From: Bacillus sp. P14.5
GTDB lineage: Bacteria > Bacillota > Bacilli > Bacillales > Bacillaceae_B
Direction: 5' to 3'
Length of the DNA stretch: 64,000 nucleotides
Assembly: GCF_003316765.1 (NCBI RefSeq)
Contig: NZ_NIJF01000044.1
Span: 1-64,000, forward strand
The position numbers and the translations under genes were made by a program. The notes beneath the pieces are model-generated. The model worked only from the letters and a program-made list of their open reading frames with translations, did no database searches and was not told where the DNA came from. Positions 29,884 to 38,172 of the stretch are shown in pieces (the stretch's first letter is position 1; each line of letters begins with the position of its first letter).

Positions 29884-30645
29884 TTGTTACACCAGTTTTC
29901 GCGAAATGAATTAGCAATTGGCAAGGAAGGTTTGGATATTTTGAAGAACAGCACTGTGGCTGTTCTGGGCATCGGCGGTGTCGGCTCTTTTGCGGCTGAA
30001 GCTCTTGCTCGTTCCGGAGTAGGACGGCTTGTGCTGGTCGATAAAGATGATGTGGATATAACGAATATCAACAGGCAGCTTCATGCTTTGCTGTCCACAG
30101 TTGGAAAGCCCAAGGCGGACCTTATGAAAGAACGCATAAAGGATATCAATCCTGAGTGTGAAGTGATTTCTTTGAAAATGTTCTACACGGAAGAAACCTA
30201 TGAGGAATTCTTCAGCTATGGCTTGGATTTCGTTGTAGATGCATCTGACACCATCTCTTATAAAATTCATCTTATAAAAGAGTGTCTTCAGAGGGACATT
30301 CCGCTGATTTCGTCTATGGGAGCTGCCAATAAGACGGATCCAACACGTTTCATGATAGAAGATATTTCTAAAACACATACAGATCCGATAGCCAAAGTGA
30401 TCCGTACACGATTAAGAAAAGAAGGGATCCGCAAAGGCGTAAAAGTTATTTTTTCTGACGAGAGTCCGATTGTCATCAGAGAAGAAATCAGACAGGAAGT
30501 TGGTAAAGATGATGCGAAAATCAGGAAGGCGAAAATCCCGCCATCCTCAAATGCATTTGTTCCTTCCGTGGCTGGATTGATTGCCGCCAGCCATGTAATG
30601 AGTGAACTTCTTTCGTCCATAGAAATCAAAAGAGTGAATGATTGA
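29884..30645 (+). CDS. tcdA: tRNA threonylcarbamoyladenosine dehydratase TcdA
   Basis: TcdA (253 aa) is an E1/ThiF-fold enzyme that cyclises t6A37 in tRNA to ct6A using ATP. The nucleotide-binding motif GIGGVGSFAAEALARSGVG lies near residues 27-45, followed by LVDKDDVDITNINRQ with the ATP-binding Arg-Gln. The start is TTG at 29884 after CGGAGATGATC. The gene follows aspS and 6S RNA, as yrvM does in B. subtilis. A terminator follows. Confidence 0.93.
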   Translation: MLHQFSRNELAIGKEGLDILKNSTVAVLGIGGVGSFAAEALARSGVGRLVLVDKDDVDITNINRQLHALLSTVGKPKADLMKERIKDINPECEVISLKMFYTEETYEEFFSYGLDFVVDASDTISYKIHLIKECLQRDIPLISSMGAANKTDPTRFMIEDISKTHTDPIAKVIRTRLRKEGIRKGVKVIFSDESPIVIREEIRQEVGKDDAKIRKAKIPPSSNAFVPSVAGLIAASHVMSELLSSIEIKRVND

Positions 30646-30648
30646 TGC

Positions 30649-30677
30649 AAAAAAGCTGCCATTGGCAGCTTTTTTTG
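30649..30677 (+). terminator. Terminator after tcdA
   Basis: AAAGCTGCC pairs with GGCAGCTTT over ATT, followed by TTTT. Confidence 0.8.
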
Positions 30678-30754
30678 TATCTTTTTGTAAACTCTCATAT
30701 TAATTTTGAAATGAAAGCCTTAATAGAGCGAAAAAAACCTGGTAAGCTGAAAGA

Positions 30755-31205
30755 AGAGAGTAACTAGCTTGGTATTTAGAGCGTAAACACCATGCTCCAG
30801 TCTGAAAAAAGCAAACTAGCATGGTGATTAGAGCAAAAATACTCTGCTCCAGACGAAAAAAAAGCAAACTAGCATGGTGATTAGAGCGAAAACACCCTGC
30901 TTCAGACGGAAAAAAAGCAAACAAGCAAGGTGATTAGAGAGTAAACACCCTGCTTCAGCGGAAAAAAAGCAAACAAGCAAGGTGATTAGAGAGTAAACAC
31001 CCTGCTTCAAGAGGAAAAAAAGCAAACAAGCAAGGTGATTAGACCATAAACACCATGCTTCAGCGGAATTAAAACAAACTAGCCAGGTGATTAGAAAGTA
31101 AACACCCTGCTACAGCGGAAAAAAAGCAAACAAGCATGGTGATTAAAGCATAAACATCCTGCTCCAGCGGAAAAAACAAACTAACATGGTATTAGAGCAT
31201 AAACA
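30755..31205. repeat. Tandem array C: about nine 52-53-bp units
   Basis: GCAAACTAGC/GCAAACAAGC recurs at 30811, 30864, 30917, 30969, 31022, 31074, 31126 and about 31177, so the period is 52-53 bp. Each unit has an inverted repeat, AGCATGGTG with CACCATGCT in the best copies and AAGCAAGGTG with CACCCTGCTT in others. Open frames through it are products of the repeat and not genes. It lies between the convergent tcdA and rsfA-like genes. Confidence 0.9.
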
Positions 31206-31210
31206 CCATT

Positions 31211-31639
31211 TTAAGACTGAAGTGAAGTATCCAGATTATCAATCTGTAACAGCAATTCTTTATACTTTTTTTTCAATGCAACGAACGCAGCCTCTGCTTT
31301 GTCCAGCTTCTTCTTAAGTTCCTCCTGCTTTTCCTTCAACATTACATTTTCTACAGCCAATTCTTCATCCTTCGTGAATGTTTCCAAAAAAGAAATACAG
31401 TCTGCTAAGGTGGGAAGATTTAACGAGGTCATTTCTTCTCCAGCGGTACCGGAAGCTTTTTTTAATTTATTATTCCACCTGAAACTGCAAGCTCCCGGCG
31501 TTCGTCCAATAGTATGAGCAGCCTTTTCAAACGCTTCTCTTTGTGTTTTTCCATCATTAGAGAAGGTAAGGACTATATCGCTTAGAATGCTTTCTTCTTC
31601 CTCTGTCCATTTTCTCTTTTTTTCAACACCCTTATCCAT
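31211..31639 (-). CDS. RsfA-family (Myb-like) transcriptional regulator
   Basis: The product is 142 aa. The N-terminal 60 residues (KRKWTEEEESILSDIVL ... GRTPGACSFRWNNKL) form a SANT/Myb-like DNA-binding domain as in RsfA, the prespore-specific regulator under sigma-F control in B. subtilis. The C-terminal half (about 75-135) is a predicted coiled coil. ATG at 31639 has GGAGGTG upstream. Several RsfA paralogues exist in Bacillus, so which one this is remains open. Confidence 0.8.
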   Translation of the reverse strand: MDKGVEKKRKWTEEEESILSDIVLTFSNDGKTQREAFEKAAHTIGRTPGACSFRWNNKLKKASGTAGEEMTSLNLPTLADCISFLETFTKDEELAVENVMLKEKQEELKKKLDKAEAAFVALKKKYKELLLQIDNLDTSLQS

Positions 31640-31754
31640 AGGAACACCTCCAATACATAAGCGGCTGTTCTTTTAGTATGTGAAATATCTATGGGGCTAT
31701 CCAATTCGAAGGAATGGACTTCAGCTGATAAAGGAAAAAATATTAAAACTGTTG

Positions 31755-31797
31755 TTGACTTGCAATAGTGTATCGGTGTACTATCTAACTAGAACAC
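31755..31797 (+). promoter_or_regulatory. Promoter and YtrA-type operator of the ABC operon
   Basis: TTGACT (31755-31760) and TACTAT (31779-31784) form a promoter with an 18-bp spacer. An inverted repeat at 31776-31797 (GTGTACTA, 6 nt, TAGAACAC) covers the -10 and start site. It fits the operator style of YtrA-subfamily GntR repressors, and such a repressor is the second gene of this operon. Autoregulation is inferred. Confidence 0.72.
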
Positions 31798-31814
31798 TAT
31801 TACAGGAGGCGGAA

Positions 31815-32579
31815 ATGAAAGCATTTATAGGATTGCTTCGCAAAGATTACTCGATATCGAGGTTCTGGTTCTTCGGCTGGCTTGCCCTGCTTATATTTTT
31901 CTATATAGTCGGAGTCAGTTTTGCAGCTTATTACGACATCTTGGAACTTTCAATAATAATTGTCTTCATGGAAGGACTGTCACATCTTATCTTTATGCCT
32001 TTGATTCTTTTGAGTATGCTGATGATTGAAGGGAAAACGCAGCTATGGCTTTACACAGTACAACCAGGATGGAAATTGCTGCTCTCCAAGTTGACCGTTG
32101 CCTTGAGCTATTCAGTTTTATCTCTTCTGATGGTCGATCTTCTTGGAGTCATCAGCTTATCTTGGCAGAGCGCTGAAATCTTGTTTTTGCCTTGGAAAGA
32201 GAGCATCTTTTTTAATATCGCAGTCACCTCAAGTGCCATTTATTTCTCTTGCTGGGTTTTCTTTTACTGGACTGTGTATTACGGCCTGGGAAAAGCGCCT
32301 CTGCTGAAGAAGTTCCGCTGGTTCATCCTTATACTGATTTTTGTTTTGTATCAGGTCATTGCATCATTCGTTTTGACTCTGGATTGGTTCAGGGAGTTTA
32401 CCAATCTATGGACTGTAAAAGTCAAGGGGCACTTTTTCATTGAAGTGGGGCCGGAAAACTTTACATCTGGAAGCGAATTTATACATCTTCCTTTGATTCC
32501 TTTTCTACTGTATGCGATCCTGGCGGCGGTGCTCTTCTTTGCAGCCAGCTGGATACTGGAACGAAAGGTAGAGGTTTAG
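31815..32579 (+). CDS. ABC transporter-associated membrane protein
   Basis: This 254-aa protein has about six hydrophobic segments and no recognised enzymatic motif, so it is probably an ABC-2-type membrane component. I start at ATG 31815 because GGAGGCGGAA lies just upstream and the promoter and operator lie within the longer frame. It is the first gene of a five-gene operon (permease, GntR regulator, two ATPases, second permease), an arrangement like ytr-type operons that respond to cell-wall antibiotics. Confidence 0.72.
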   Translation: MKAFIGLLRKDYSISRFWFFGWLALLIFFYIVGVSFAAYYDILELSIIIVFMEGLSHLIFMPLILLSMLMIEGKTQLWLYTVQPGWKLLLSKLTVALSYSVLSLLMVDLLGVISLSWQSAEILFLPWKESIFFNIAVTSSAIYFSCWVFFYWTVYYGLGKAPLLKKFRWFILILIFVLYQVIASFVLTLDWFREFTNLWTVKVKGHFFIEVGPENFTSGSEFIHLPLIPFLLYAILAAVLFFAASWILERKVEV

Positions 32580-32581
32580 CC

Positions 32582-32962
32582 ATGACAGAAGAATACAAAG
32601 CAGCCAAACCGATTTATATGCAGATTGCAGATAAAATCATCGTAAGTATTGTCAGAAGGGAACTTACTCCCGGTGAGAAACTGCCGTCTGTTCGGGAAAT
32701 GGCTGTCAAGTCGGGAGTCAACCCGAACACAATTCAAAGAACTTACAGTGAGTTGGAGAGGATGGAAGTCGTGGAAACAAAGCGGGGGCAGGGGACCTTT
32801 GTGACGGAACAAGAAGAACTGTTTCAGGAATTGAAGAATAAAGTTCAGCGGGAGATTATGGACAGTTTTATTGACAGTATGCGGCAGCTGGGAATATCGG
32901 AGAAAAAAATACTCGAAGATCTTTCCTCTTATATACAGGGAGAAGGAGGGAAGGACTTATGA
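32582..32962 (+). CDS. GntR family regulator, YtrA subfamily
   Basis: This 126-aa regulator has a winged-helix GntR domain (PIYMQIADKI ... GEKLPSVREMA ... NPNTIQRTYSELE ... RGQGTFV) at residues about 10-78, and only a short helical C-terminal part for dimerisation, which is typical of the YtrA subfamily. It starts 2 nt after the upstream gene, and its stop overlaps the next ATG by 4 nt. It probably represses its own operon through the 31776-31797 inverted repeat; an inducer is unknown. Confidence 0.9.
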   Translation: MTEEYKAAKPIYMQIADKIIVSIVRRELTPGEKLPSVREMAVKSGVNPNTIQRTYSELERMEVVETKRGQGTFVTEQEELFQELKNKVQREIMDSFIDSMRQLGISEKKILEDLSSYIQGEGGKDL

Positions 32963-33675
32963 GTGCGGAATTGAATGATGTAAGCAAGAAGTATGGAAAT
33001 ACCTATGCATTGAAAAATGTCAATTTGTCGTTTGAAACCGGCAGGATTTACGGTTTGCTTGGACCAAACGGCAGCGGGAAGTCCAGCACACTAAAGCTCT
33101 TGGCAGGACTTGTATATCCTTCTTCTGGCCATGTGACGATAGACGGTGAGGAAGTGACCAGAAGGGCAGCTTTAAAGGCTGGTTACTTAACTGAACTAGA
33201 TATGTTTTATGATACTTTCTCGGTTGAAAATATGATTGATTTCTATGAAACCCAATTTCATGATTTTGAGAAAGAAAAGGCGCTCGAACTTCTGGATTAC
33301 ATGGAGCTTCAGCCCAGGATGAAAATCAAGCAGCTCTCAAAAGGAAAGAGAGGGAGGTTGAAGCTCGTCCTCGTTCTCTCCAGGAAGACGGATCTTTTGC
33401 TGCTTGATGAGCCTTTCTCTGGTTTGGATCCCATGGTCAGGGATTCGATTGTCAGAAGTCTATTATCCTTTATCGACTTTGAAACCCAGACAGTCATCAT
33501 AGCGACTCATGAAATCAATGAAATTGAGGCTCTTCTGGATGAAGCTTATATACTGCAGGATGGAATTGTAAAAGGTCACTGCATTGTCGAGGAGTTAAGA
33601 GAAGAAAGAGGAATATCGGTAATGGAGTGGCTGAAATCAAATACAATTAGTGAATTTAAGGGGGAAGAAAATTGA
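32959..33675 (+). CDS. ABC transporter ATP-binding protein (first)
   Basis: The product is 238 aa. It has Walker A GPNGSGKSS (residues about 36-44), Walker B LLLLDEPFSGLD, and an H-loop His in IIATHEINE. The signature loop reads LSKGKRGR, a variant of LSGGQ. That variant is common in YtrB/EcsA/BcrA-like exporters regulated by YtrA-type repressors. Its start and stop overlap its neighbours by 4 nt, implying coupled translation. Confidence 0.88.
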   Translation: MSAELNDVSKKYGNTYALKNVNLSFETGRIYGLLGPNGSGKSSTLKLLAGLVYPSSGHVTIDGEEVTRRAALKAGYLTELDMFYDTFSVENMIDFYETQFHDFEKEKALELLDYMELQPRMKIKQLSKGKRGRLKLVLVLSRKTDLLLLDEPFSGLDPMVRDSIVRSLLSFIDFETQTVIIATHEINEIEALLDEAYILQDGIVKGHCIVEELREERGISVMEWLKSNTISEFKGEEN

Positions 33676-34598
33676 AAACAGTATTGGAACTAAAGAACGT
33701 TTCCAAGGTGATCAGAGGCAAGACAATCATTGATTCACTATCATTTAGTGTCTTGGAAGGCGAAGTATTTGGATTTCTTGGTCCAAATGGAGCAGGTAAA
33801 ACGACAACAATCAGAATGATAGTGGGCCTTATGGGAATTACAGAGGGTGACGTCGTTGTAAATGGTGTCAGTGTAAAAAGTAATTACGAAGATGCCATAA
33901 GGGATATTGGCGCCATTGTGGAAAACCCTGAGTTGTATAAGTTTCTGTCTGGATATAAGAACCTGAAACATTTTGCCCGGATGCACAAAGGAATTACTGA
34001 CGAAAGAATAAAAGAAGTGGTGGAGCTTGTGGGGCTCTCAGACCGAATTCACGATAAAGTGAAGACGTATTCTTTAGGAATGAGGCAGAGACTTGGGATC
34101 GCCCAATGTCTGCTTCATAATCCTAAATTGCTGATCCTGGATGAGCCAACGAATGGACTTGATCCGGCAGGTATCCGTGAAATCCGTGATTATATCCGCA
34201 GACTTGCAAGGGAGACTGGCATGGCGGTCATTGTATCAAGCCACTTGCTCTCTGAAATGGAAATGATGTGTGACCGCATCGGGATCATTCAAAAAGGAAA
34301 GCTGGTCGATGTTCAGCAGGTGAAGGATTTTGTACAAGGCAGCGAGCAGGTTTATCAGCTTGAACTAGGTGAAGCAGAGAAAGCTGCGACTGTAATAACT
34401 GAGGCCTATCCGGACGTTCAGCATGGACTCAACGAAGGAAAAATCCAAATCGCATTAGCAAAAGAACAAGTACCTGAATTGATCAGCACACTGGTACAGC
34501 ATAATATTGACATTTATTCCGTAATGGCGGTCAGCAAGACCCTTGAAGACCGCTTCCTGGAAATCACGAACGAAAAGGGGGAAGCCGCAAATGTTTAA
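33672..34598 (+). CDS. ABC transporter ATP-binding protein (second, BcrA-like)
   Basis: The product is 308 aa: an N-terminal nucleotide-binding domain with Walker A GPNGAGKTT, a variant signature YSLGMRQR, Walker B LLILDEPTNGLDP and SSHLLSEME, then a C-terminal accessory region of about 90 residues. This is the layout of BcrA/DrrA-type exporters. It starts at a TTG overlapping the previous stop (TTGA). It is paired with the ABC-2 permease downstream, whose start overlaps by 8 nt. Confidence 0.88.
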   Translation: MKTVLELKNVSKVIRGKTIIDSLSFSVLEGEVFGFLGPNGAGKTTTIRMIVGLMGITEGDVVVNGVSVKSNYEDAIRDIGAIVENPELYKFLSGYKNLKHFARMHKGITDERIKEVVELVGLSDRIHDKVKTYSLGMRQRLGIAQCLLHNPKLLILDEPTNGLDPAGIREIRDYIRRLARETGMAVIVSSHLLSEMEMMCDRIGIIQKGKLVDVQQVKDFVQGSEQVYQLELGEAEKAATVITEAYPDVQHGLNEGKIQIALAKEQVPELISTLVQHNIDIYSVMAVSKTLEDRFLEITNEKGEAANV

Positions 34599-35541
34599 TT
34601 TGATCAAAAATGAATGGATAAAAATATTCAGCCGCCCTGGAACATATGTAATGATCGGGCTTTTGGTTTTGTTGGTCATCGGTGCCGGATCCGTCATGAA
34701 GTTTGTGGGAGGAACTGATACACCGGAAGGAGACTGGAAGCAGCAAACTCAAGTAGAAGTTGAAAGAGATAAGCAAATACTTGAAGACAGCGAGAATATG
34801 CCTTCGTTTAATCAGCAGATGACGGAAGAAAGAATTGCCATCAATGAATACAGGCTCGATAACGATCTGGAGCCTGCCAGCGGTGAAAATATGTGGTCTT
34901 TCGTCAACTTCAATGCTAATTTCATTGAAATAGTCGGTTTATTTGCCATTATTGTAGCTGCCGGGATTGTTGCCGGTGAGTTCACATGGGGAACGATCAA
35001 GCTCTTACTAATCAGGCCGATTTCCAGAACTAAGATCCTTCTTTCCAAATATATAACAGTCCTGCTTTTCGGGATTACATTGTTAACAACTCTATTTGTT
35101 CTCTCCACTATTTTAGGTGCAATATTCTTTGGGGCAGGAGACAGCCAGCCTCATCTCGTTTATGTTGATGGAAACGTGGAAGAACAGAGCATGCTGCTAT
35201 ACTCTATTAAAAACTATCTGTTAAGTACGATAAGTATTACTATGATGGCGACAATGGCCTTCATGATTTCCGCTGTATTTAGAAACAGTTCTCTTGCCAT
35301 CGGTATCTCATTGTTCCTTTTGTTCATGGGAAGCACTGCAACAGGCTTCATTGCTATGAAATACGATTGGGCAAAATACAGCCTTTTTGCGAACACTGAT
35401 TTAAGAATGTATACCGGGGCAATGCCTAAACTGGTGGAAGACATGACATTAGGGTTTTCTATTACAGTCTTACTCATTTACTTTGTCATTTTCCACCTTC
35501 TCGCTTTTATCGTATTTAAGAAGCGTGACGTGGCGGCATAA
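34591..35541 (+). CDS. ABC-2 type transporter permease
   Basis: This 316-aa protein has a first TM at about 18-38, a long extracytoplasmic loop with charged residues (about 40-105), then five hydrophobic segments to the C-terminus, the ABC-2 exporter pattern. GEFTWGTIKLLLIRPISR in the second TM region matches the family. ATG at 34591 has AAAGGGGGAAG upstream and overlaps the ATPase stop by 8 nt. It is likely the partner of the second ATPase; substrate unknown, possibly a cell-wall-active peptide. Confidence 0.87.
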   Translation: MFNLIKNEWIKIFSRPGTYVMIGLLVLLVIGAGSVMKFVGGTDTPEGDWKQQTQVEVERDKQILEDSENMPSFNQQMTEERIAINEYRLDNDLEPASGENMWSFVNFNANFIEIVGLFAIIVAAGIVAGEFTWGTIKLLLIRPISRTKILLSKYITVLLFGITLLTTLFVLSTILGAIFFGAGDSQPHLVYVDGNVEEQSMLLYSIKNYLLSTISITMMATMAFMISAVFRNSSLAIGISLFLLFMGSTATGFIAMKYDWAKYSLFANTDLRMYTGAMPKLVEDMTLGFSITVLLIYFVIFHLLAFIVFKKRDVAA

Positions 35542-35764
35542 GGTATTCATCCTTTTTAAGAAGCATGAATGGGAATGCTTAACCGATCATTTTCGGAGTA
35601 TGTAACCTTTAAATGACATCAGAACGTCCTGTGATTTGCCGCAGGGCGTTTTGTTTTTACCTCAAATCCTACTCATGTTTAGGTGGATAATTAACAAGTA
35701 TTTCTCTATGAAACAACAGGTGTTGAATTTAAGACTAGTGGATTTTTTAGAAAGGAGAGTTTCT

Positions 35765-35922
35765 ATGTCATTTTGGACTTGGACAGCAATAGCTATTGCT
35801 TTAATTAGTGGTGCAGCCGCTGGGTTTTCTAAAAAGAAAAAACGGAAAAGAAACATATTGTCGCACTTATCTGGTTTATCGCAGCAGTTATTTTATTTTT
35901 CGTTTGGTGGTTTACCCGATAA
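35765..35922 (+). pseudogene. Small two-TM protein, frameshifted in a poly-A run
   Basis: AAAGGAGAG lies upstream of the ATG at 35765. The frame encodes a TM helix (SFWTWTAIAIALISGAAAGF) followed by KKKK, then loses sense. Adding one A to the six-A run just before CGG restores KKTEKKHIVALIWF and a second TM (IAAVILFFVWWF) with a stop at 35920-35922, giving 52 aa. I infer a real small membrane protein with a one-base gap. Family not recognised. Confidence 0.6.
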
Positions 35923-35932
35923 CCTTCAAAGC

Positions 35933-35966
35933 AAAAAAAGAGAGGGCTGCGTGCACCCTCTCCAAT
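35933..35966 (-). terminator. Terminator of rarA (minus strand)
   Basis: GAGAGGG pairs with CCCTCTC around a GC-rich loop; on the minus strand it is followed by a run of T. It lies immediately after the rarA stop. Confidence 0.75.
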
Positions 35967-35968
35967 CA

Positions 35969-37237
35969 TTATTGTCCCATGATCTTTTTGTACACCTGAG
36001 AAATGGCCGACTCGAATTTCCCTGTGTCCTTCGGTTCGTAATAGCGTGCATTTTTCAATACATCAGGAAGATACTGCTGCTTCACCCAGCCTGACGGATA
36101 ATCATGCGGAAATTTATATTCAATCCCTCTTCCAAGCTCTTTGGCACCTGAATAATGGGCATCTTTTAAGTGAGCGGGCACCTCTCCATTACGGCCGCTC
36201 CGGATATCTTTTAAAGCAGCATCAATAGCACTGATGGCAGAATTCGATTTTGGTGACAGGCATAGTTCGATGACGGCGTTGGCAAGTGGAATCCTTGCTT
36301 CTGGAAACCCAATTTTTTCAGCAGTTTCTACAGCCGCCAACGTGCGCTGTCCTGCCTGTGGACTTGCGAGCCCGATATCCTCATAGGCGATGACCAGAAG
36401 TCTCCTTGAAATGCTCGGCAGGTCTCCAGCTTCAACCAGCCTGCCCAAATAGTGGAGGGCCGCATTCACATCACTGCCCCTGATGGATTTCTGAAAACCA
36501 CTTAGGACATCATAGTGCGCGTCGCCGTCTTTATCGTGGGAAAAGCTCTTTTTCTGCAAGCATTCTTCCGCTACCTGAACTGTTACTTCAATTCGTCCAT
36601 CCTCAGAAGGCTGGGTTGAAAGGACAGCCAATTCAAGGGCGTTTAAGGAGCTTCTTACATCTCCGTTGCTGGCTTGTGCCAAATGAGCAAGAGCTTCCTC
36701 TCCGACATAAACATTCTGCTTGCCAAGCCCGCGCTCTTCATCCTGGATCGCATTTTTCAACGCAGCTTTCATGTCATCGACAGAGAGGGGCTTCAATTCG
36801 AAGATCTGACAGCGTGAACGGATTGCCGGATTAATGGCGTGATAAGGGTTGCTGGTTGTTGCTCCAATAAGGGTGATCATCCCGTTTTCCAGGTAAGGCA
36901 GAAGGAAGTCTTGTTTCGCTTTATCCAGACGATGGACCTCATCTAATAAAAGAATGACTTTTCCTGACATTTTAGCTTCTTCAGCAACCACGGCTATATC
37001 CTTTTTATTATTAGTCACGGCATTTAGTGTTCGGAAGGCATAATTGGTGCTGCCTGCTATGGCACTGGCTATTGAAGTCTTTCCGATTCCTGGAGGGCCA
37101 TAGAGGATCATGGAAGAAAGCTGCCTGGCCTTCACCATTCGGTCAATGATCTTCCCTTCGCCAACGAGATGCTGCTGGCCGATGACTTCGCTGATTGTAC
37201 GGGGCCTCATCCGGTAGGCCAACGGTTTGATACTCAT
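35969..37237 (-). CDS. rarA: Replication-associated recombination protein RarA (AAA+ ATPase)
   Basis: RarA (422 aa, MgsA/WRNIP1 family) is a clamp-loader-like ATPase acting at stalled replication forks. It shows PLAYRMRP at the N-terminus, IGQQHLVGEG, Walker A YGPPGIGKTS, Walker B LLLDEVHRLDK, sensor 1 IGATTSNP, and the C-terminal tetramerisation region with ALHYLGRLVEAGD. I prefer ATG at 37237 over 37243 because GGAGAG abuts the latter. B. subtilis yrvN is upstream of cymR in the same way. Confidence 0.95.
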   Translation of the reverse strand: MSIKPLAYRMRPRTISEVIGQQHLVGEGKIIDRMVKARQLSSMILYGPPGIGKTSIASAIAGSTNYAFRTLNAVTNNKKDIAVVAEEAKMSGKVILLLDEVHRLDKAKQDFLLPYLENGMITLIGATTSNPYHAINPAIRSRCQIFELKPLSVDDMKAALKNAIQDEERGLGKQNVYVGEEALAHLAQASNGDVRSSLNALELAVLSTQPSEDGRIEVTVQVAEECLQKKSFSHDKDGDAHYDVLSGFQKSIRGSDVNAALHYLGRLVEAGDLPSISRRLLVIAYEDIGLASPQAGQRTLAAVETAEKIGFPEARIPLANAVIELCLSPKSNSAISAIDAALKDIRSGRNGEVPAHLKDAHYSGAKELGRGIEYKFPHDYPSGWVKQQYLPDVLKNARYYEPKDTGKFESAISQVYKKIMGQ

Positions 37238-37471
37238 ATCCATCTCTCCAAACTGGCGTTCTCATTATTGTACTAATTTATCATACTGCCGGCTTTTTTT
37301 GAAATGAAGGCTCTTTTATGGATTCTGTATATGAATAGATTGTTGCGTCGAAAAAGCCTAAGAGCGGATTTTCCCCCTTGCTTAGCGGAATATTTCCTTT
37401 GAATTAAGATGTTAACTCCGGAACTAATATTAACAGCAAACTTTGAAAAGAGACTTAAAGGAAAACGATTT
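37238..37471. other. Intergenic region between rarA and the cymR promoter
   Basis: No gene is visible. It holds a short AGCGGA hairpin remnant (around 37370-37400) related to array G and an AAAAGAGACTTAAAGG piece like the flanks of the palindromic element. Confidence 0.4.
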
Positions 37472-37500
37472 TTAACAGCAACCGTTGATTATGCTATAAT
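37472..37500 (+). promoter_or_regulatory. Probable sigma-A promoter upstream of cymR
   Basis: TTAACA (37472-37477) and consensus TATAAT (37495-37500) are exactly 17 bp apart. It is 240 bp upstream of cymR; a remnant of the palindromic element (about 37626-37655) lies inside the resulting long leader. Confidence 0.6.
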
Positions 37501-37738
37501 GACAAAAGTTACTAAGGGAAAATGATATAACTTAATAAATGAAAGACTGATTGTTCTTTAAGTTCTTTTCTAATAGGATTTTGGTTTTTCACTATTTCAA
37601 CTCTGTTTCTCTTTTTTAACGATGATTGAAGCGGAGTCGTGAACCTGGAGTGAAATCAACTACTTTTTAAAATTGCAATAAATCTTGGTATTTTACGTAA
37701 AAAAGCATTGTATAAAGATAGATTGAGGGGCGAAAACT

Positions 37739-38158
37739 ATGAAGATTTCTACCAAGGGACGCTATGGTTTAACAATTATGATAGAGCTGGCAAAGCGCCA
37801 TGGAGAGGGACCAACTTCCCTGAAGTCGATTGCTAAGGCTCAAAACTTATCTGAACACTACCTTGAACAACTTGTGGCACCATTACGAAATGCAGGTTTG
37901 GTCAAAAGCATCAGGGGCGCTTACGGAGGGTATGTGCTTGGGCATGAGCCTTCCGAAATAACTGCAGGGGATATCATCAGGATCCTCGAAGGCCCGATTT
38001 CCCCTGTCGAAGGAATAGAAGATGAAGAACCGGCAAAGCGTGAACTCTGGATGCGGATTAGGGACGCTGTAAAAGAAGTATTGGATAATACAACAATTGA
38101 AGATCTGGCAGGATATACGGACGAAGGCGAGTCAGACGCCTATATGTTTTATATTTAA
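37739..38158 (+). CDS. cymR: Rrf2 family regulator CymR
   Basis: CymR (139 aa) is the master repressor of cysteine and sulfur metabolism, acting with CysK in B. subtilis. It has the Rrf2 winged helix: MKISTKGRYGLTIMIELAK, then QNLSEHYLEQLVAPLRNAGLV and the wing SIRGAYGGYVL. It lacks the three-Cys cluster of iron-sulfur Rrf2 members, as expected for CymR. The stop is followed closely by iscS, matching the cymR-yrvO-trmU order of B. subtilis. Confidence 0.92.
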   Translation: MKISTKGRYGLTIMIELAKRHGEGPTSLKSIAKAQNLSEHYLEQLVAPLRNAGLVKSIRGAYGGYVLGHEPSEITAGDIIRILEGPISPVEGIEDEEPAKRELWMRIRDAVKEVLDNTTIEDLAGYTDEGESDAYMFYI

Positions 38159-38172
38159 TGGGAGGAATGACA

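Noticed and set aside
30700..31025. Two minus-strand ORFs rich in ALITMLVCFF
   Set aside because: They are read-through of array C, whose unit lacks stops in those frames.
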